Shown here: piece after piece, positions 24,562 through 34,469 of the stretch
Numbering within the stretch: the stretch's first letter is position 1
Layout: each line of letters opens with the position of its first letter
From: Shewanella violacea DSS12
Lineage (GTDB): Bacteria; Pseudomonadota; Gammaproteobacteria; Enterobacterales; Shewanellaceae
Assembly: GCF_000091325.1 (NCBI RefSeq)
Contig: NC_014012.1
Coordinates: 1,612,001-1,676,000 of the forward strand
Reading direction: 5' to 3'
DNA length: 64,000 nt
Position numbers and translations under genes: made by a program
The notes under the pieces: model-generated
Told to the model about the DNA's origin: nothing
Database searches by the model: none
The model's input: the letters and a program-made list of their open reading frames with translations, nothing else

Positions 24562-25995
24562 ATGATGCTAACAGATCAACGAATTCTACTTGTCGGTAAC
24601 CAGTCTGAGCGAATTAATCGCTTATCATGTGTATTTGAGTTTTTGGGTGAACAAGTTGAGTTAGTCGCAATTGATAAACTCGAACTACGACTCAAGACGA
24701 CTCGATACCGGGCCTTGGTTATCGCTGCTGACTCACAGTCTAAAGAGTTACTTCAATCTCTTGCTGGGAAATTGCCTTGGCAGCCAATTTTATTGCTGGG
24801 CGAGCATGACGGCGTCAATGCCTCCAATATCCTTGGTTTCATTGAAGAACCTCTAAATTATCCTCAACTAACAGAATTACTGCATTTTTGTCAGGTCTTT
24901 GGCCAGGCGAGACGTCATGAAACACCTACCAGTATTAATCAAACTAAGCTATTTAGAAGCATGGTGGGTCGAAGTGAGGGGATAGCTCAAGTTCGGCATT
25001 TGATTAGCCAGGTTGCTCCTTCTGAGGCTACCGTCTTGGTTCTGGGCCAATCTGGTACAGGCAAAGAGGTCGTTGCAAGAAATATTCATTATATTTCCGA
25101 TAGGCGCGACGGTCCCTTCATTCCGATTAACTGTGGCGCTATTCCTGCCGAGCTATTAGAGAGTGAATTATTTGGCCATGAGAAGGGCTCTTTTACCGGT
25201 GCTATCAGTGCCAGAAAAGGTCGCTTTGAACTTGCCGAAAAGGGCACCCTTTTCTTAGATGAAATTGGCGATATGCCATTGCAGATGCAGGTCAAACTAC
25301 TCCGTGTTCTTCAAGAGCGAGAGTTCGAACGCGTCGGTGGCAGTAAGCCTATCAAGGCCGACGTTCGTGTCGTCGCTGCGACCCATAGAGACTTGGAATT
25401 GATGATTTCTGATGGGAAGTTTAGAGAAGATCTCTACTACCGACTCAATGTATTCCCCATCGAAATGCCTGCACTATGTGAAAGAAAAGATGATATTCCT
25501 TTGCTCTTACAAGAGCTGGTGAGCCGGGTCTACAATGAAGGCCGTGGCAAGGTTAGATTTACCCAGCGAGCAATCGAGTCTCTTAAAGAGCACAAGTGGT
25601 CAGGGAATGTCAGAGAGCTTTCCAATTTAGTTGAGCGACTCACTATTCTTTATCCTGGTGGCTTGGTCGACGTTAACGATTTGCCTCATAAGTATCGCCA
25701 TATTGATGTGCCTGAATACTGTGTCGAGATCAGTGAGGAAGAACAGGAACGCGATGCCTTGGCTGCTATCTTCAGTGATGAAGAGTCAATAGAGATCCCT
25801 GAAACTCGCTTTCCCAGTGAACTTCCTCCTGAAGGGGTTAACTTGAAAGACCTTCTGGCTGAACTTGAGATCGATATGATCAGACAAGCACTGGATCAGC
25901 AAGATAGTGTCGTTGCCCGGGCAGCAGAAATGTTGGGGATCAGGCGTACAACCTTAGTCGAGAAGATGCGTAAATACGGCATGGGTAAAGATTAA
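24562..25995 (+). CDS. flrA: FlrA/FleQ, master sigma-54-dependent flagellar activator
   Basis: 477 residues. An N-terminal FleQ-type receiver-like domain (about 1-115) lacks the usual phospho-Asp context. It is followed by an AAA+ sigma-54 activation domain with Walker A GQSGTGKE, the loop GSFTGA (usual form GAFTGA) and Walker B LFLDEIGD. A Fis-type HTH closes the chain (VVARAAEMLGIRRTTLVEKM). It starts the polar hierarchy by turning on sigma-54 promoters such as that of flrBC. ATG 24562 is taken; an overlapping ATG follows at 24565. Confidence 0.95.
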   Translation: MMLTDQRILLVGNQSERINRLSCVFEFLGEQVELVAIDKLELRLKTTRYRALVIAADSQSKELLQSLAGKLPWQPILLLGEHDGVNASNILGFIEEPLNYPQLTELLHFCQVFGQARRHETPTSINQTKLFRSMVGRSEGIAQVRHLISQVAPSEATVLVLGQSGTGKEVVARNIHYISDRRDGPFIPINCGAIPAELLESELFGHEKGSFTGAISARKGRFELAEKGTLFLDEIGDMPLQMQVKLLRVLQEREFERVGGSKPIKADVRVVAATHRDLELMISDGKFREDLYYRLNVFPIEMPALCERKDDIPLLLQELVSRVYNEGRGKVRFTQRAIESLKEHKWSGNVRELSNLVERLTILYPGGLVDVNDLPHKYRHIDVPEYCVEISEEEQERDALAAIFSDEESIEIPETRFPSELPPEGVNLKDLLAELEIDMIRQALDQQDSVVARAAEMLGIRRTTLVEKMRKYGMGKD

Positions 25996-26005
25996 TTAGA
26001 AGTTT

Positions 26006-26031
26006 CTAGTTCCTAGGCCCCTAGGAACTAG
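26006..26031. repeat. CTAG-rich palindrome, copy A
   Basis: CTAGTTCCTAGG (26006-26017) and CCTAGGAACTAG (26020-26031) are perfect 12-base arms separated by CC, just after the flrA stop. It belongs to a family with further copies at 28674, 34410, 55225 and 55696. It may also serve as the flrA 3' hairpin. Confidence 0.8.
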
Positions 26032-26054
26032 CGCCATCCCCCTTATTTCAAATT

Positions 26055-26069
26055 GCCAGCTTTGCTGGC
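26055..26069. other. Short hairpin upstream of flrB
   Basis: GCCAGC and GCTGGC are perfect 6-base arms around TTT. Its role is unknown; it lies between copy A and the flrBC promoter. Confidence 0.35.
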
Positions 26070-26135
26070 GTCTATTATCCTCTAGTGGATCAGCGAACGT
26101 CCTCGCACCTAGTAACTAGCCCCATTTTTATCATT

Positions 26136-26151
26136 TGGCCCAATTCGTGCA
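26136..26151 (+). promoter_or_regulatory. Sigma-54 promoter of flrBC
   Basis: TGGCCC-AATTC-GTGCA keeps the -24 GG and -12 GC ten bases apart. The predicted start near 26162 precedes the flrB ATG by 27 bases. In Vibrio flrBC is an FlrA- and sigma-54-dependent class II operon. Confidence 0.78.
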
Positions 26152-26188
26152 TTATCCCCGTTAGCAGCAATTTTTTGACGGAGTCGAT

Positions 26189-27298
26189 ATGTCCGTAAGT
26201 CCTCAATTACAACTTAATAGTTTGAATCCAGGTTCGCCTAAATGGCTGGATACAGCGCCAGCTGCCAATATGTCGAATCGTATGGAGCATATTCTGCAGG
26301 CGATGCCATCGGGGATAATCATCATCAATGGAGATGGCCTGGTTACCGAAGCGAATCCGGTAGCAGTAGAGCTGTTAGGTTTACCCTTAGAGGGGCTTAA
26401 ATGGCTGCAGATAATCAATCGTGCTTTCTCGCCTCAAGATGATGATGGTCACGAAGTCTCGCTTAAGAATGGTCGCCGGGTAAAGTTGGCCATTACTCCT
26501 CTAACCCCAGAGCCTGGTCAGTTAATTGTGATCACTGATCTTACCGAAACTCGTTTGCTGCAGAAAAATATATCACATCTACAGCGCTTGTCGGCGTTGG
26601 GGAAAATGGTTGCAACACTGGCACATCAAGTGAGAACTCCGTTAACCGCTGCACTACTCTATGCTTCGAATTTGGCGAGCCCGAAAATATCGGCGCAATC
26701 GAGAGCTCGCTTTCAAACTAAGCTAGTGGATAGGCTCAATGAGTTAGAACATCAGGTCAATGATATGTTGTTGATGGCTAAGGGCAGAGGGCAAGATCAA
26801 GGAGAGGCTCAGCGGGTTACAAATATTTTAGATAATGTGATGGCCAATTGTGAGCCCATTGCTGAGCAACACCTGTGTAAATTAGTCAGAGTTGATGATT
26901 CTATGAGTGATTTTCTGGCTAATTCTGGAGCCTTAAGTTCTGCGATTAATAATTTGGTGATCAATAGCATAGAAGCCGGTGCGACACTTGTGGAGCTAAG
27001 AGGGAGTGAAACTGAGAGTCAGATCCAGATACATATCACTGATAACGGCAAAGGTTTAGATAAAGAGATGCAACAGAAAGTACTCGAGCCTTTCTTTACC
27101 ACTAAGCCTCAAGGTACAGGTCTTGGCCTTGCGGTAGTTCAATCTGTTGTAGCCAATCATGGTGGCAAAATTCAATTGCGTTGCGAAAAGGGCAAAGGGT
27201 GTAAGGCATCTTTATATTTTCCTAAATTAAAAAATTCGCCGGTGCAGCCTGGAACGACAATTTCTATGACTAATTCAGTATCCGCAGCGGAGGGATAA
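26189..27298 (+). CDS. flrB: FlrB, sensor histidine kinase
   Basis: 369 residues with no membrane segment, so cytoplasmic. A PAS-like domain (about 30-115) precedes the HisKA domain with the phospho-His in ATLAHQVRTPLTAALLY. The ATPase domain has N box INNLVINSIEA, G1 ITDNGKGLD and G2 TGLGLAVVQ. FlrB phosphorylates FlrC. GGAG precedes the ATG, and flrC starts 3 bases after its stop. Confidence 0.94.
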   Translation: MSVSPQLQLNSLNPGSPKWLDTAPAANMSNRMEHILQAMPSGIIIINGDGLVTEANPVAVELLGLPLEGLKWLQIINRAFSPQDDDGHEVSLKNGRRVKLAITPLTPEPGQLIVITDLTETRLLQKNISHLQRLSALGKMVATLAHQVRTPLTAALLYASNLASPKISAQSRARFQTKLVDRLNELEHQVNDMLLMAKGRGQDQGEAQRVTNILDNVMANCEPIAEQHLCKLVRVDDSMSDFLANSGALSSAINNLVINSIEAGATLVELRGSETESQIQIHITDNGKGLDKEMQQKVLEPFFTTKPQGTGLGLAVVQSVVANHGGKIQLRCEKGKGCKASLYFPKLKNSPVQPGTTISMTNSVSAAEG

Positions 27299-27301
27299 AC
27301 C

Positions 27302-28663
27302 ATGTCTGAAGGTAAATTATTGCTGGTTGAAGATGACCATCCACTCAGGGAAGCGCTAGTAGATACCTTGCTGCTGGCGCAATATGAATGTGTCGATGTT
27401 TGCTCGGCGGAAGATGCGATTATTAAACTTAAAGCCGAATCTTTCGATCTTGTCATAAGCGATGTACAGATGCAGGGGATAGGCGGCATAGGTCTGCTTA
27501 ACTATCTTAAGCAGAATCAAGCTCAGCTCCCCGTACTTTTGATGACAGCTTATGCAACCATAGATAATGCCGTTAATGCCATAAAACTTGGTGCGGTAGA
27601 TTATCTCGCTAAACCCTTCGCTCCAGAGGTATTGCTGAATCAGGTCTCTCGTTATCTGAAGCCTAAGCTTGTGCAGAATATGCCAATCGTCGCCGATGAA
27701 AAAAGCCTCGCCTTGTTAAATCTGGCTAAAAAGGTGGCTTCATCGGATGCATCAGTGATGATCATGGGACCGAGTGGCTCAGGTAAAGAGGTACTAGCTC
27801 GATATATTCACCAACATAGCGCTCGTGAAAATGGCCCTTTTATCGCGATAAATTGTGCCGCTATACCTGAAAATATGTTGGAAGCCACCCTCTTTGGCTA
27901 CGAGAAGGGAGCCTTTACTGGTGCATATCAAGCTTGCCCGGGTAAGTTTGAGCAAGCACAGGGAGGGACTATATTACTAGATGAAATCACCGAATTGGAT
28001 TTAAGCCTACAAGCAAAATTGTTGAGGGTATTACAGGAAAGGGAAGTTGAGCGGCTTGGAGGGCGTAAAAGCATAAAGTTAGACATTAGAATCTTGGCAA
28101 CATCCAATCGCGATCTGAAAGCTGTGGTCGCGTCAGGGGAATTTCGCGAAGATCTCTATTATCGAATTAATGTATTTCCACTGGTTTGGCCGTCATTGAG
28201 CCAGAGACCAGCAGATATTTTGCCTCTGGCACGTCATCTATTGGCGCGCCATGGTGCTCAATCTGGACTCATACCGATCCCAACCTTAGATGAGACAGCC
28301 TGTAGACGCTTGTTGACTCACAGATGGCCAGGCAATGTGAGGGAGCTGGATAATGTGATACAGCGCGCCTTAATCTTGACCTGTGGTGCGCAGATTACCG
28401 GCTCTGATATTGTTCTCGATACTCAGGAGGCTCTTATTAGTCATGAGCCTGTAGAGCAGCAATTACAATCAGTAAATAAACCGGCTGAACTCGATGCATT
28501 AGGTGATGAGCTTAAAGCGCAGGAGCATGTGATTATTCTTGAAACGCTGAATATGTGTCAGGGCAGTAGAAAGCTCGTTGCCGAAAAACTAGGGATCAGT
28601 GCCAGAACCCTAAGATATAAGATGGCCAAAATGAGAGACATGGGCATAGAGATACCTGCATAG
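27302..28663 (+). CDS. flrC: FlrC, sigma-54-dependent response regulator
   Basis: 453 residues: a receiver (Asp54 in VISDVQMQG; Lys in YLAKPF), an AAA+ domain with GPSGSGKE, GAFTGA and ILLDEITE, and a Fis-type HTH (RKLVAEKLGISARTLRYKM). Phosphorylated FlrC activates the class III sigma-54 promoters, here probably those of flgB, flgF, flgJ, fliE and others. AGGGATAAACC precedes the ATG. Confidence 0.95.
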   Translation: MSEGKLLLVEDDHPLREALVDTLLLAQYECVDVCSAEDAIIKLKAESFDLVISDVQMQGIGGIGLLNYLKQNQAQLPVLLMTAYATIDNAVNAIKLGAVDYLAKPFAPEVLLNQVSRYLKPKLVQNMPIVADEKSLALLNLAKKVASSDASVMIMGPSGSGKEVLARYIHQHSARENGPFIAINCAAIPENMLEATLFGYEKGAFTGAYQACPGKFEQAQGGTILLDEITELDLSLQAKLLRVLQEREVERLGGRKSIKLDIRILATSNRDLKAVVASGEFREDLYYRINVFPLVWPSLSQRPADILPLARHLLARHGAQSGLIPIPTLDETACRRLLTHRWPGNVRELDNVIQRALILTCGAQITGSDIVLDTQEALISHEPVEQQLQSVNKPAELDALGDELKAQEHVIILETLNMCQGSRKLVAEKLGISARTLRYKMAKMRDMGIEIPA

Positions 28664-28673
28664 AACAAACCTC

Positions 28674-28704
28674 TTCCTAGGTCCGAGATCACAGGTCCTA
28701 GGAA
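28674..28704. repeat. CTAG-rich palindrome, copy B
   Basis: TTCCTAGG (28674-28681) and CCTAGGAA (28697-28704) are perfect 8-base arms around 15 bases, directly after the flrC stop. It can form a 3' hairpin, but no T run follows. Confidence 0.75.
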
Positions 28705-28792
28705 CTTCCCCATCTTAAGTCTGTTTAACTGATATGGCTTATTACTCGATATCGTGTTCACGACTTACTCCCCCTCCGCTTTCATCAATACT

Positions 28793-28808
28793 TGGCAGAA
28801 CTTTTGCA
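28793..28808 (+). promoter_or_regulatory. Sigma-54 promoter of fliEFGHIJ
   Basis: TGGCAG-AACTT-TTGCA has one mismatch to consensus. The predicted start near 28819 lies 64 bases before fliE. Confidence 0.9.
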
Positions 28809-28882
28809 TGTCATTAACTAACAGTTAACTTCGTCAACTATTCGTCACTTAGGGTATTCTGTGGGACGATGGGGAGAAAGAT

Positions 28883-29227
28883 ATGCAGATTGGAGCCAAC
28901 TCATTATTACAAGAGATGCAGTCTCTTAGTGGTGAAATAAAGCCTTCTGGATTCAATTCCGGTTTCAGTTCACCGATCACCCAGCAAGTCAGTAATACTT
29001 CAGGCAGCGATTTTGGCCAGCTTCTGTCCCAGGCTATAGGCACCGTCGGTGAGCTTCAGGCAAATTCTGGTTCATTGGCCAGCCGTCTGGACATGGGGGA
29101 TACCAGAGTGACACTTTCTGATACCGTAATCGCCAGAGAAAAGGCCAGTGTTGCATTCGAAGCGACTGTGCAGGTTAGAAATAAGTTAGTTGAAGCTTAT
29201 AAAGAAATTATGAGCATGCCTGTCTAG
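28883..29227 (+). CDS. fliE: FliE, MS-ring to rod junction protein
   Basis: 114 residues, typical length. The C-terminal part ([31 protein letters not shown]-like) is the conserved FliE core. GGGGAG precedes the ATG. FliE links the FliF ring to the rod and is the first exported rod protein. It is the first gene of the switch/export-ATPase operon. Confidence 0.95.
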   Translation: [114 protein letters not shown]

Positions 29228-29282
29228 TTACGGCCCACATGCTAAGCATTACAATAATTAATAGAATAAACGGGTATCAATT

Positions 29283-30998
29283 TTGAGCACAGACATGGTA
29301 GTAGGTTCTGAGTCTACGTTGGCAAATGATCAGCTAGCGGGTGGGGTCCAGGAAGAAAATAAATCTGGTGGCTCTGGTATGTTTGGCGGGGTCGATATGT
29401 TGCGTCAGATCACCATGATACTCGCGCTAGCGATCTGTTTGGCCTTAGCTGTATTTATCATGCTTTGGGCTCAAGAGCCGGAATACAGACCTCTGGGACA
29501 AATGGATACCCAAGAGATGGTCAAGGTATTGGACGTCTTAGATAAAAATAAGATCAATTATCAGATAAATGTAGATGTTATCAAGGTACCTGAAGATCAG
29601 TACCAGGCTGTTAAGTTGTTATTGAGCCGAGAAGGTATCGACAGTGCTTCGAGTCAAAATGATTACTTGAGTCAAGACAGTGGTTTCGGTGTGAGCCAGA
29701 GAATGGAGCAGGCCAGACTCAAACACAGCCAAGAGTTGAACTTGGCTAGGGCAATTGAAGAGCTCAGAAGTATCAGTCGAGCTAAGGTTATTCTGGCTAT
29801 CCCTAAAGAGAATGTCTTCTCCAGAAATCGCGCTAAACCCAGCGCAACTGTGGTACTCAATGTTCGTCGAGGCGGGCTGGGCCAAGAAGAAGTCGATGCC
29901 GTGGTCGATATAGTCGCTTCTGCCGTTCAAGGCTTAATCCCCACTCGTGTAACTGTCACTGATTCAAATGGCCGGTTATTAAACTCAGGTAGCCAAGATG
30001 CAGTGTCGGCAAGGGCAAGACGAGAGTTAGAATTAGTACAGCAAAAAGAGGTGGAATACAGGACTAAGGTTCAATCGATTCTAATGCCGATTCTAGGGCC
30101 TGAGAATTTTACCTCTCAAGTCGATGTCACCATGGACTTTACCGCAGTAGAGCAAACATCAAAGCGCTACAACCCAGACCTTCCGGCCCTTAGAAGTGAA
30201 ATGACCGTGGAGAATAACTCGGATGGCGGTAGTGCATCAGGGATCCCTGGAGCCTTATCTAATCAGCCGCCTATGGAGAGCGATATTCCACAGGATGCGT
30301 TAAATGCTGAAGAGACAAGTTCAGCAAGTCGCGGCTCATCCCATAGAGAAGCCACTAGAAACTTTGAGCTCGATACGACCATCAGCCATACCAGACAGCA
30401 GGTTGGTACGGTAAGACGTGTCAGTGTTTCTGTTGCGGTGGATTATAAAAGCGGTGCAGCCGGAGAAGATGGTCAAATTAATCGAGTGCCAAGAACCGAA
30501 CTCGAGTTATCGAATATTCGCCGCTTGTTAGAAGGCGCCGTAGGTTTTAGTACTCAACGTGGTGATGTGCTTGAAGTGGTGACCGTTCCCTTCATGGATC
30601 AGCTTCTGGAAGAAGCCCCTGCTCCAGAGTTGTGGGAGCAACCTTGGTTCTGGCGAGCACTAAAACTGGGTGTGGGTGGGATGATTATTCTTGCATTAAT
30701 TCTGTTTATCGTCAGGCCTATGCTCAAACGTCTTATCTATCCCGATAGCGCCAATATTCCCGATGAGCCTAAATTTGGTGATGAACTGGCTGAGATCGAA
30801 GATCAATTTGCATCGGATACCTTGGGAATGCTCAATCGTCCAGAAGCTGAGTATAGCTATGCTGATGACGGTTCGATTTTGATACCGGATCTTCATAAAG
30901 ATGATGATATGATTAAAGCAATTAGAGCATTAGTCGCAAATGAACCTGAGTTATCTACCCAGGTGATAAAAGGTTGGTTACAACAAGATGAGCAATAA
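29283..30998 (+). CDS. fliF: FliF, MS-ring protein
   Basis: 571 residues from a TTG; an ATG 12 bases downstream (29295) is an alternative start. Two membrane segments flank a periplasmic region: about 38-62 (ITMILALAICLALAVFIML) and about 460-480 (LGVGGMIILALILFIVRPML). The C-terminal tail binds FliG. FliF forms the inner-membrane base of the motor. Its 3' end overlaps fliG by 11 bases. Confidence 0.95.
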   Translation: MSTDMVVGSESTLANDQLAGGVQEENKSGGSGMFGGVDMLRQITMILALAICLALAVFIMLWAQEPEYRPLGQMDTQEMVKVLDVLDKNKINYQINVDVIKVPEDQYQAVKLLLSREGIDSASSQNDYLSQDSGFGVSQRMEQARLKHSQELNLARAIEELRSISRAKVILAIPKENVFSRNRAKPSATVVLNVRRGGLGQEEVDAVVDIVASAVQGLIPTRVTVTDSNGRLLNSGSQDAVSARARRELELVQQKEVEYRTKVQSILMPILGPENFTSQVDVTMDFTAVEQTSKRYNPDLPALRSEMTVENNSDGGSASGIPGALSNQPPMESDIPQDALNAEETSSASRGSSHREATRNFELDTTISHTRQQVGTVRRVSVSVAVDYKSGAAGEDGQINRVPRTELELSNIRRLLEGAVGFSTQRGDVLEVVTVPFMDQLLEEAPAPELWEQPWFWRALKLGVGGMIILALILFIVRPMLKRLIYPDSANIPDEPKFGDELAEIEDQFASDTLGMLNRPEAEYSYADDGSILIPDLHKDDDMIKAIRALVANEPELSTQVIKGWLQQDEQ

Positions 30999-32025
30999 TT
31001 CAGAGAGTGACGTCAAATCTGGCAATGTTGACGAGCTGAGCGGCACTGAGAAAACGGCAATATTACTTCTAAGCCTTAGTGAAGCGGATGCTGCGTCAAT
31101 TTTAAAACATCTGGAGCCTAAGCAAGTTCAGAAGGTCGGCATGGCCATGGCTGCCATGAGTGATTTTGGTCAGGAGAAAGTCATAGGTGTCCATAAGCTG
31201 TTTCTTGACGAAGTTCAAAAGTACTCATCTATTGGCTTTAACAGTGAAGAGTTTGTTCGCAAGGCCTTAACGGCTGCCTTAGGTGAAGACAAGGCAGGTA
31301 ATTTGATCGAACAGATCATCATGGGCAGTGGTGCTAAGGGGCTAGATTCCCTTAAATGGATGGATCCACGCCAAGTGGCGACCATAATACAAAATGAGCA
31401 TCCGCAGATCCAAACTATTGTACTGTCCTATCTTGAGCCCGATCAGGCTGCAGAAATTTTTGCCCAAGCCCCAGAGAATACTCGCCTAGATCTTATGATG
31501 CGTATCGCCAATTTAGAAGAGGTTCAACCAGCAGCACTCCAGGAATTAAACGACATCATGGAGAAACAGTTCGCAGGACAAGGTGGTGCTCAGGCGGCTA
31601 AAATGGGTGGCTTGAAAGCGGCTGCTAACATAATGAACTACCTTGATACAGGTGTTGAGAGTCAGCTCATGGAGACCATGAGAGAGTCAGATGAAGAGAT
31701 GGCACAACAGATACAAGATCTTATGTTTGTATTTGAAAACTTGAGTGATGTAGATGACATAGGCATTCAAGTACTGCTTCGCGAGATTCAGCAAGACGTG
31801 CTGATGAAGGCACTTAAGGGGGCCGATGATGCACTCAAAGATAAGATTTTGGGTAATATGTCTAAGCGCGCAGCTGAGTTGTTAAGTGATGACTTAGAAG
31901 CCATGGGACCCATTAGGATCAGCGAAGTCGAAGTGGCTCAAAAAGAGATCTTGTCTATTGCCAGGCGTTTAAGTGATAGCGGTGAGATAATGTTAGGCGG
32001 TGGCGGTGGTGAAGAGTTCTTATAA
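30988..32025 (+). CDS. fliG: FliG, rotor switch protein
   Basis: 345 residues. It has the three FliG domains, including the middle EHPQIQTIVLSYLEPDQAAEI segment and the C-terminal torque helix region (FVFENLSDVDDIGIQVLLREI). FliG transmits torque from the stator and sits between FliF and FliM. It overlaps fliF upstream and touches fliH by one base, so translation is coupled. Confidence 0.96.
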   Translation: MSNNSESDVKSGNVDELSGTEKTAILLLSLSEADAASILKHLEPKQVQKVGMAMAAMSDFGQEKVIGVHKLFLDEVQKYSSIGFNSEEFVRKALTAALGEDKAGNLIEQIIMGSGAKGLDSLKWMDPRQVATIIQNEHPQIQTIVLSYLEPDQAAEIFAQAPENTRLDLMMRIANLEEVQPAALQELNDIMEKQFAGQGGAQAAKMGGLKAAANIMNYLDTGVESQLMETMRESDEEMAQQIQDLMFVFENLSDVDDIGIQVLLREIQQDVLMKALKGADDALKDKILGNMSKRAAELLSDDLEAMGPIRISEVEVAQKEILSIARRLSDSGEIMLGGGGGEEFL

Positions 32026-33095
32026 TGAAACCAGATAGTGAAGGTAAACCCATAGAGAATGAGTCTGGTCCATCCGAGACCGAGTTCACTCATTGGCAAA
32101 TCCCAGATGTTACCGTTGCAGCAGCCGAAGATGTGTCTAATTTGTTCGGCCGTAGAACGGCGCAGAAAATTGATGTGGAAGAAGCTCAATCCATTTTACC
32201 CCCCACACTGATTGAAATTGAAGAGATACGTGAGCAAGCCGAGCAGGAAGGTTTTGCTCAGGGAAAAGAGGAAGGTTTTCAGACTGGCGTAGAAAGTGGC
32301 CGGTTAGAAGGCTTGAAACAAGGCCATGAAGAGGGGCTGAAACAGGGGATTGAGCAAGGTCTTAGTGAAGGACTCGAGCAAGCCAAAGTCTTAGTTTCAC
32401 GATTTGAGTCCTTGTTGGAACAATTTGAAAAACCCTTAGCCTTGCTAGATACCGAGATTGAGCAAGAATTAGTCTCATTAACGATGAAATTAGCCCGCGC
32501 CGTCATAGGTAACGATTTGAAAACTCATCCAGAGCATGTATTAGCCGCACTGAGGCTAGGGGTAGATTCGCTGCCGTTGAAGGAGCAAGGGATAAGTATT
32601 CGCTTGCATCCCGATGATTATAATTTGGTTCAAGAATTATATAGCGCAAGTCAGTTAGAAAAAAATCGATGGGAATTGGAGTCTGATCCGAGTCTGGCAC
32701 CTGGTGATTGTGTGATAAACAGTCAGAGAAGTAGTGTCGATATGCGACTCGAACATAGGATCACTACAGTTTTAGAGGAGATGACTCATCATCTTCAACA
32801 TCTCAATCAATCCCAAGAGCAGCAACAGCAGGCCTTACCGTCTCACACAAGCCCACAAGTTAAGCAGAATTTGACTGATGAAACAGATACAGAATCTGAG
32901 GCTCAGCATTCATATCAAGAAAATAATGGCTCAGTGGCTCCACAATCTGAGGAAGCGGCATCAGCTGGCACCGTAAAGAGTGAGCCTAGTGGACAAGAAG
33001 ACACACTGAAGCAAAATGAACCACACGTTACAGCATCTAAAGATTCAGAAGGCGTAAAACAAGATGAGCAATCGCCAAAGCCTGCTACTGAATAA
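32025..33095 (+). CDS. fliH: FliH, regulator of the export ATPase
   Basis: 356 residues, clearly longer than the roughly 235 of enteric FliH. Residues about 70-120 contain the GxxxG-type helix typical of FliH ([17 protein letters not shown] and onward). The FliH core continues to about 250. The last 100 residues are a Gln/Ser/Glu-rich tail of low complexity that I cannot match. FliH links FliI to the C ring. Its 3' end overlaps fliI by 32 bases. Confidence 0.92.
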   Translation: MKPDSEGKPIENESGPSETEFTHWQIPDVTVAAAEDVSNLFGRRTAQKIDVEEAQSILPPTLIEIEEIREQAEQEGFAQGKEEGFQTGVESGRLEGLKQGHEEGLKQGIEQGLSEGLEQAKVLVSRFESLLEQFEKPLALLDTEIEQELVSLTMKLARAVIGNDLKTHPEHVLAALRLGVDSLPLKEQGISIRLHPDDYNLVQELYSASQLEKNRWELESDPSLAPGDCVINSQRSSVDMRLEHRITTVLEEMTHHLQHLNQSQEQQQQALPSHTSPQVKQNLTDETDTESEAQHSYQENNGSVAPQSEEAASAGTVKSEPSGQEDTLKQNEPHVTASKDSEGVKQDEQSPKPATE

Positions 33096-34404
33096 AATCA
33101 GACAGCAACATGATAAAGTTCATCCATTTCTGGCTGAGGCCAGTGGACAGTTGATCCGAGTGGTAGGGTTAACACTCGAAGCCACAGGTTGTCGGGCCCC
33201 GATCGGCAGCTTATGTAGCATAGAAACCTTGGTCGGAGACTTGGTCGCCGAGGTGATAGGTTTCGATGATAATATCCTCTATTTAATGCCTATTGAAGAG
33301 CTCAGAGGCGTACTGCCCGGCGCCAAGGTTACCCCTCTAGGTGAGCAAACCGGACTCAATGTCGGTCTTTCATTATTAGGCCGGGTGCTCGATGGCAATG
33401 GTCAACCCCTAGATAATTTAGGCCGATTACAAACCGATCAAAAAGCGCCAAGACATTCACCTACCATCAACCCTTTAGCCCGAAGAGCGATCACTGAACC
33501 TTTAGATGTAGGGGTTAGGGCGATAAATGCCATGTTAACTGTGGGCAAAGGTCAGAGGATGGGGCTGTTTGCTGGTTCCGGCGTGGGTAAGAGCGTGCTA
33601 CTTGGCATGATGACGCGAGGCACTACCGCCGACATAATAGTTGTGGGCTTAGTGGGAGAGCGAGGCCGAGAAGTTAAAGAGTTTATCGAAGAGATCCTTG
33701 GGGAAGAGGGGCGTGCTCGCTCTGTGGTGGTGGCAGCCCCCGCCGATACTTCTCCACTTATGCGTCTTCGGGCCTGTGAAACATCCACAAGAATTGCAGA
33801 ATACTTTAGAGACCTAGGCTATAACGTATTGCTGCTTATGGATAGCTTGACTCGTTATGCTCAGGCTCAACGGGAAATAGCACTGGCAGTCGGTGAGCCT
33901 CCCGCGACGAAAGGCTATCCGCCTTCGGTGTTTGCTAAGTTACCTAAATTGGTTGAAAGAGCAGGTAATGGTGGTCCGGGTCAGGGCTCTATTACAGCGT
34001 TTTATACCGTATTAACCGAAGGTGATGATCTTCAAGATCCCATTGCCGATGCGGCAAGAGCAATTCTTGACGGACACATAGTCTTGTCGAGATCATTAGC
34101 CGATTCAGGCCATTATCCTGCAATTGATGTCGAAGCCTCGATTAGCCGTGTCGCACCTATGGTGATCAGCACAGAGCATTTGGAGTCGATGCGACGTGTT
34201 AAGCAAGTATATTCTCTGTTTCAACAGAACAAAGATCTTATCTCCATCGGGGCATACACTCAGGGCAGCGACCCTAGAATTGATAATGCGATACGGCTTC
34301 AACCAGCGATGAATGCATTTTTAAGGCAAAAGATGAAGGAGTCACTCAGTTTTGATTCTTGCCACCTGATGCTTTCTCAGTTAAGTGCTCAGTGTAAGGT
34401 GTGA
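33064..34404 (+). CDS. fliI: FliI, flagellar export ATPase
   Basis: 446 residues, F1-beta-like. Walker A is [13 protein letters not shown] (near 172), Walker B is [19 protein letters not shown], and the type III ATPase segment [18 protein letters not shown] is present. It energises export-substrate unfolding and docking. It begins inside the end of fliH. A CTAG-rich palindrome lies between its stop and fliJ. Confidence 0.96.
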   Translation: MSNRQSLLLNKIRQQHDKVHPFLAEASGQLIRVVGLTLEATGCRAPIGSLCSIETLVGDLVAEVIGFDDNILYLMPIEELRGVLPGAKVTPLGEQTGLNVGLSLLGRVLDGNGQPLDNLGRLQTDQKAPRHSPTINPLARRAITEPLDVGVRAINAMLTVGKGQRMGLFAGSGVGKSVLLGMMTRGTTADIIVVGLVGERGREVKEFIEEILGEEGRARSVVVAAPADTSPLMRLRACETSTRIAEYFRDLGYNVLLLMDSLTRYAQAQREIALAVGEPPATKGYPPSVFAKLPKLVERAGNGGPGQGSITAFYTVLTEGDDLQDPIADAARAILDGHIVLSRSLADSGHYPAIDVEASISRVAPMVISTEHLESMRRVKQVYSLFQQNKDLISIGAYTQGSDPRIDNAIRLQPAMNAFLRQKMKESLSFDSCHLMLSQLSAQCKV

Positions 34405-34409
34405 TCAAT

Positions 34410-34449
34410 TTCTAGGTTTTTAGGTCTTAGATTCTAGGAACTAGGACCT
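34410..34449. repeat. CTAG-rich imperfect palindrome, copy C
   Basis: TTCTAGG at 34410-34416 and CTAGGAA at 34434-34440 are imperfect arms, and AGGTC/GACCT (34421-34425, 34445-34449) gives an alternative pairing. This copy lies inside the fliE-J operon between fliI and fliJ, so it would be transcribed and could affect fliJ expression. Confidence 0.6.
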
Positions 34450-34469
34450 TCTTTTTTTCTGGAGTATCA

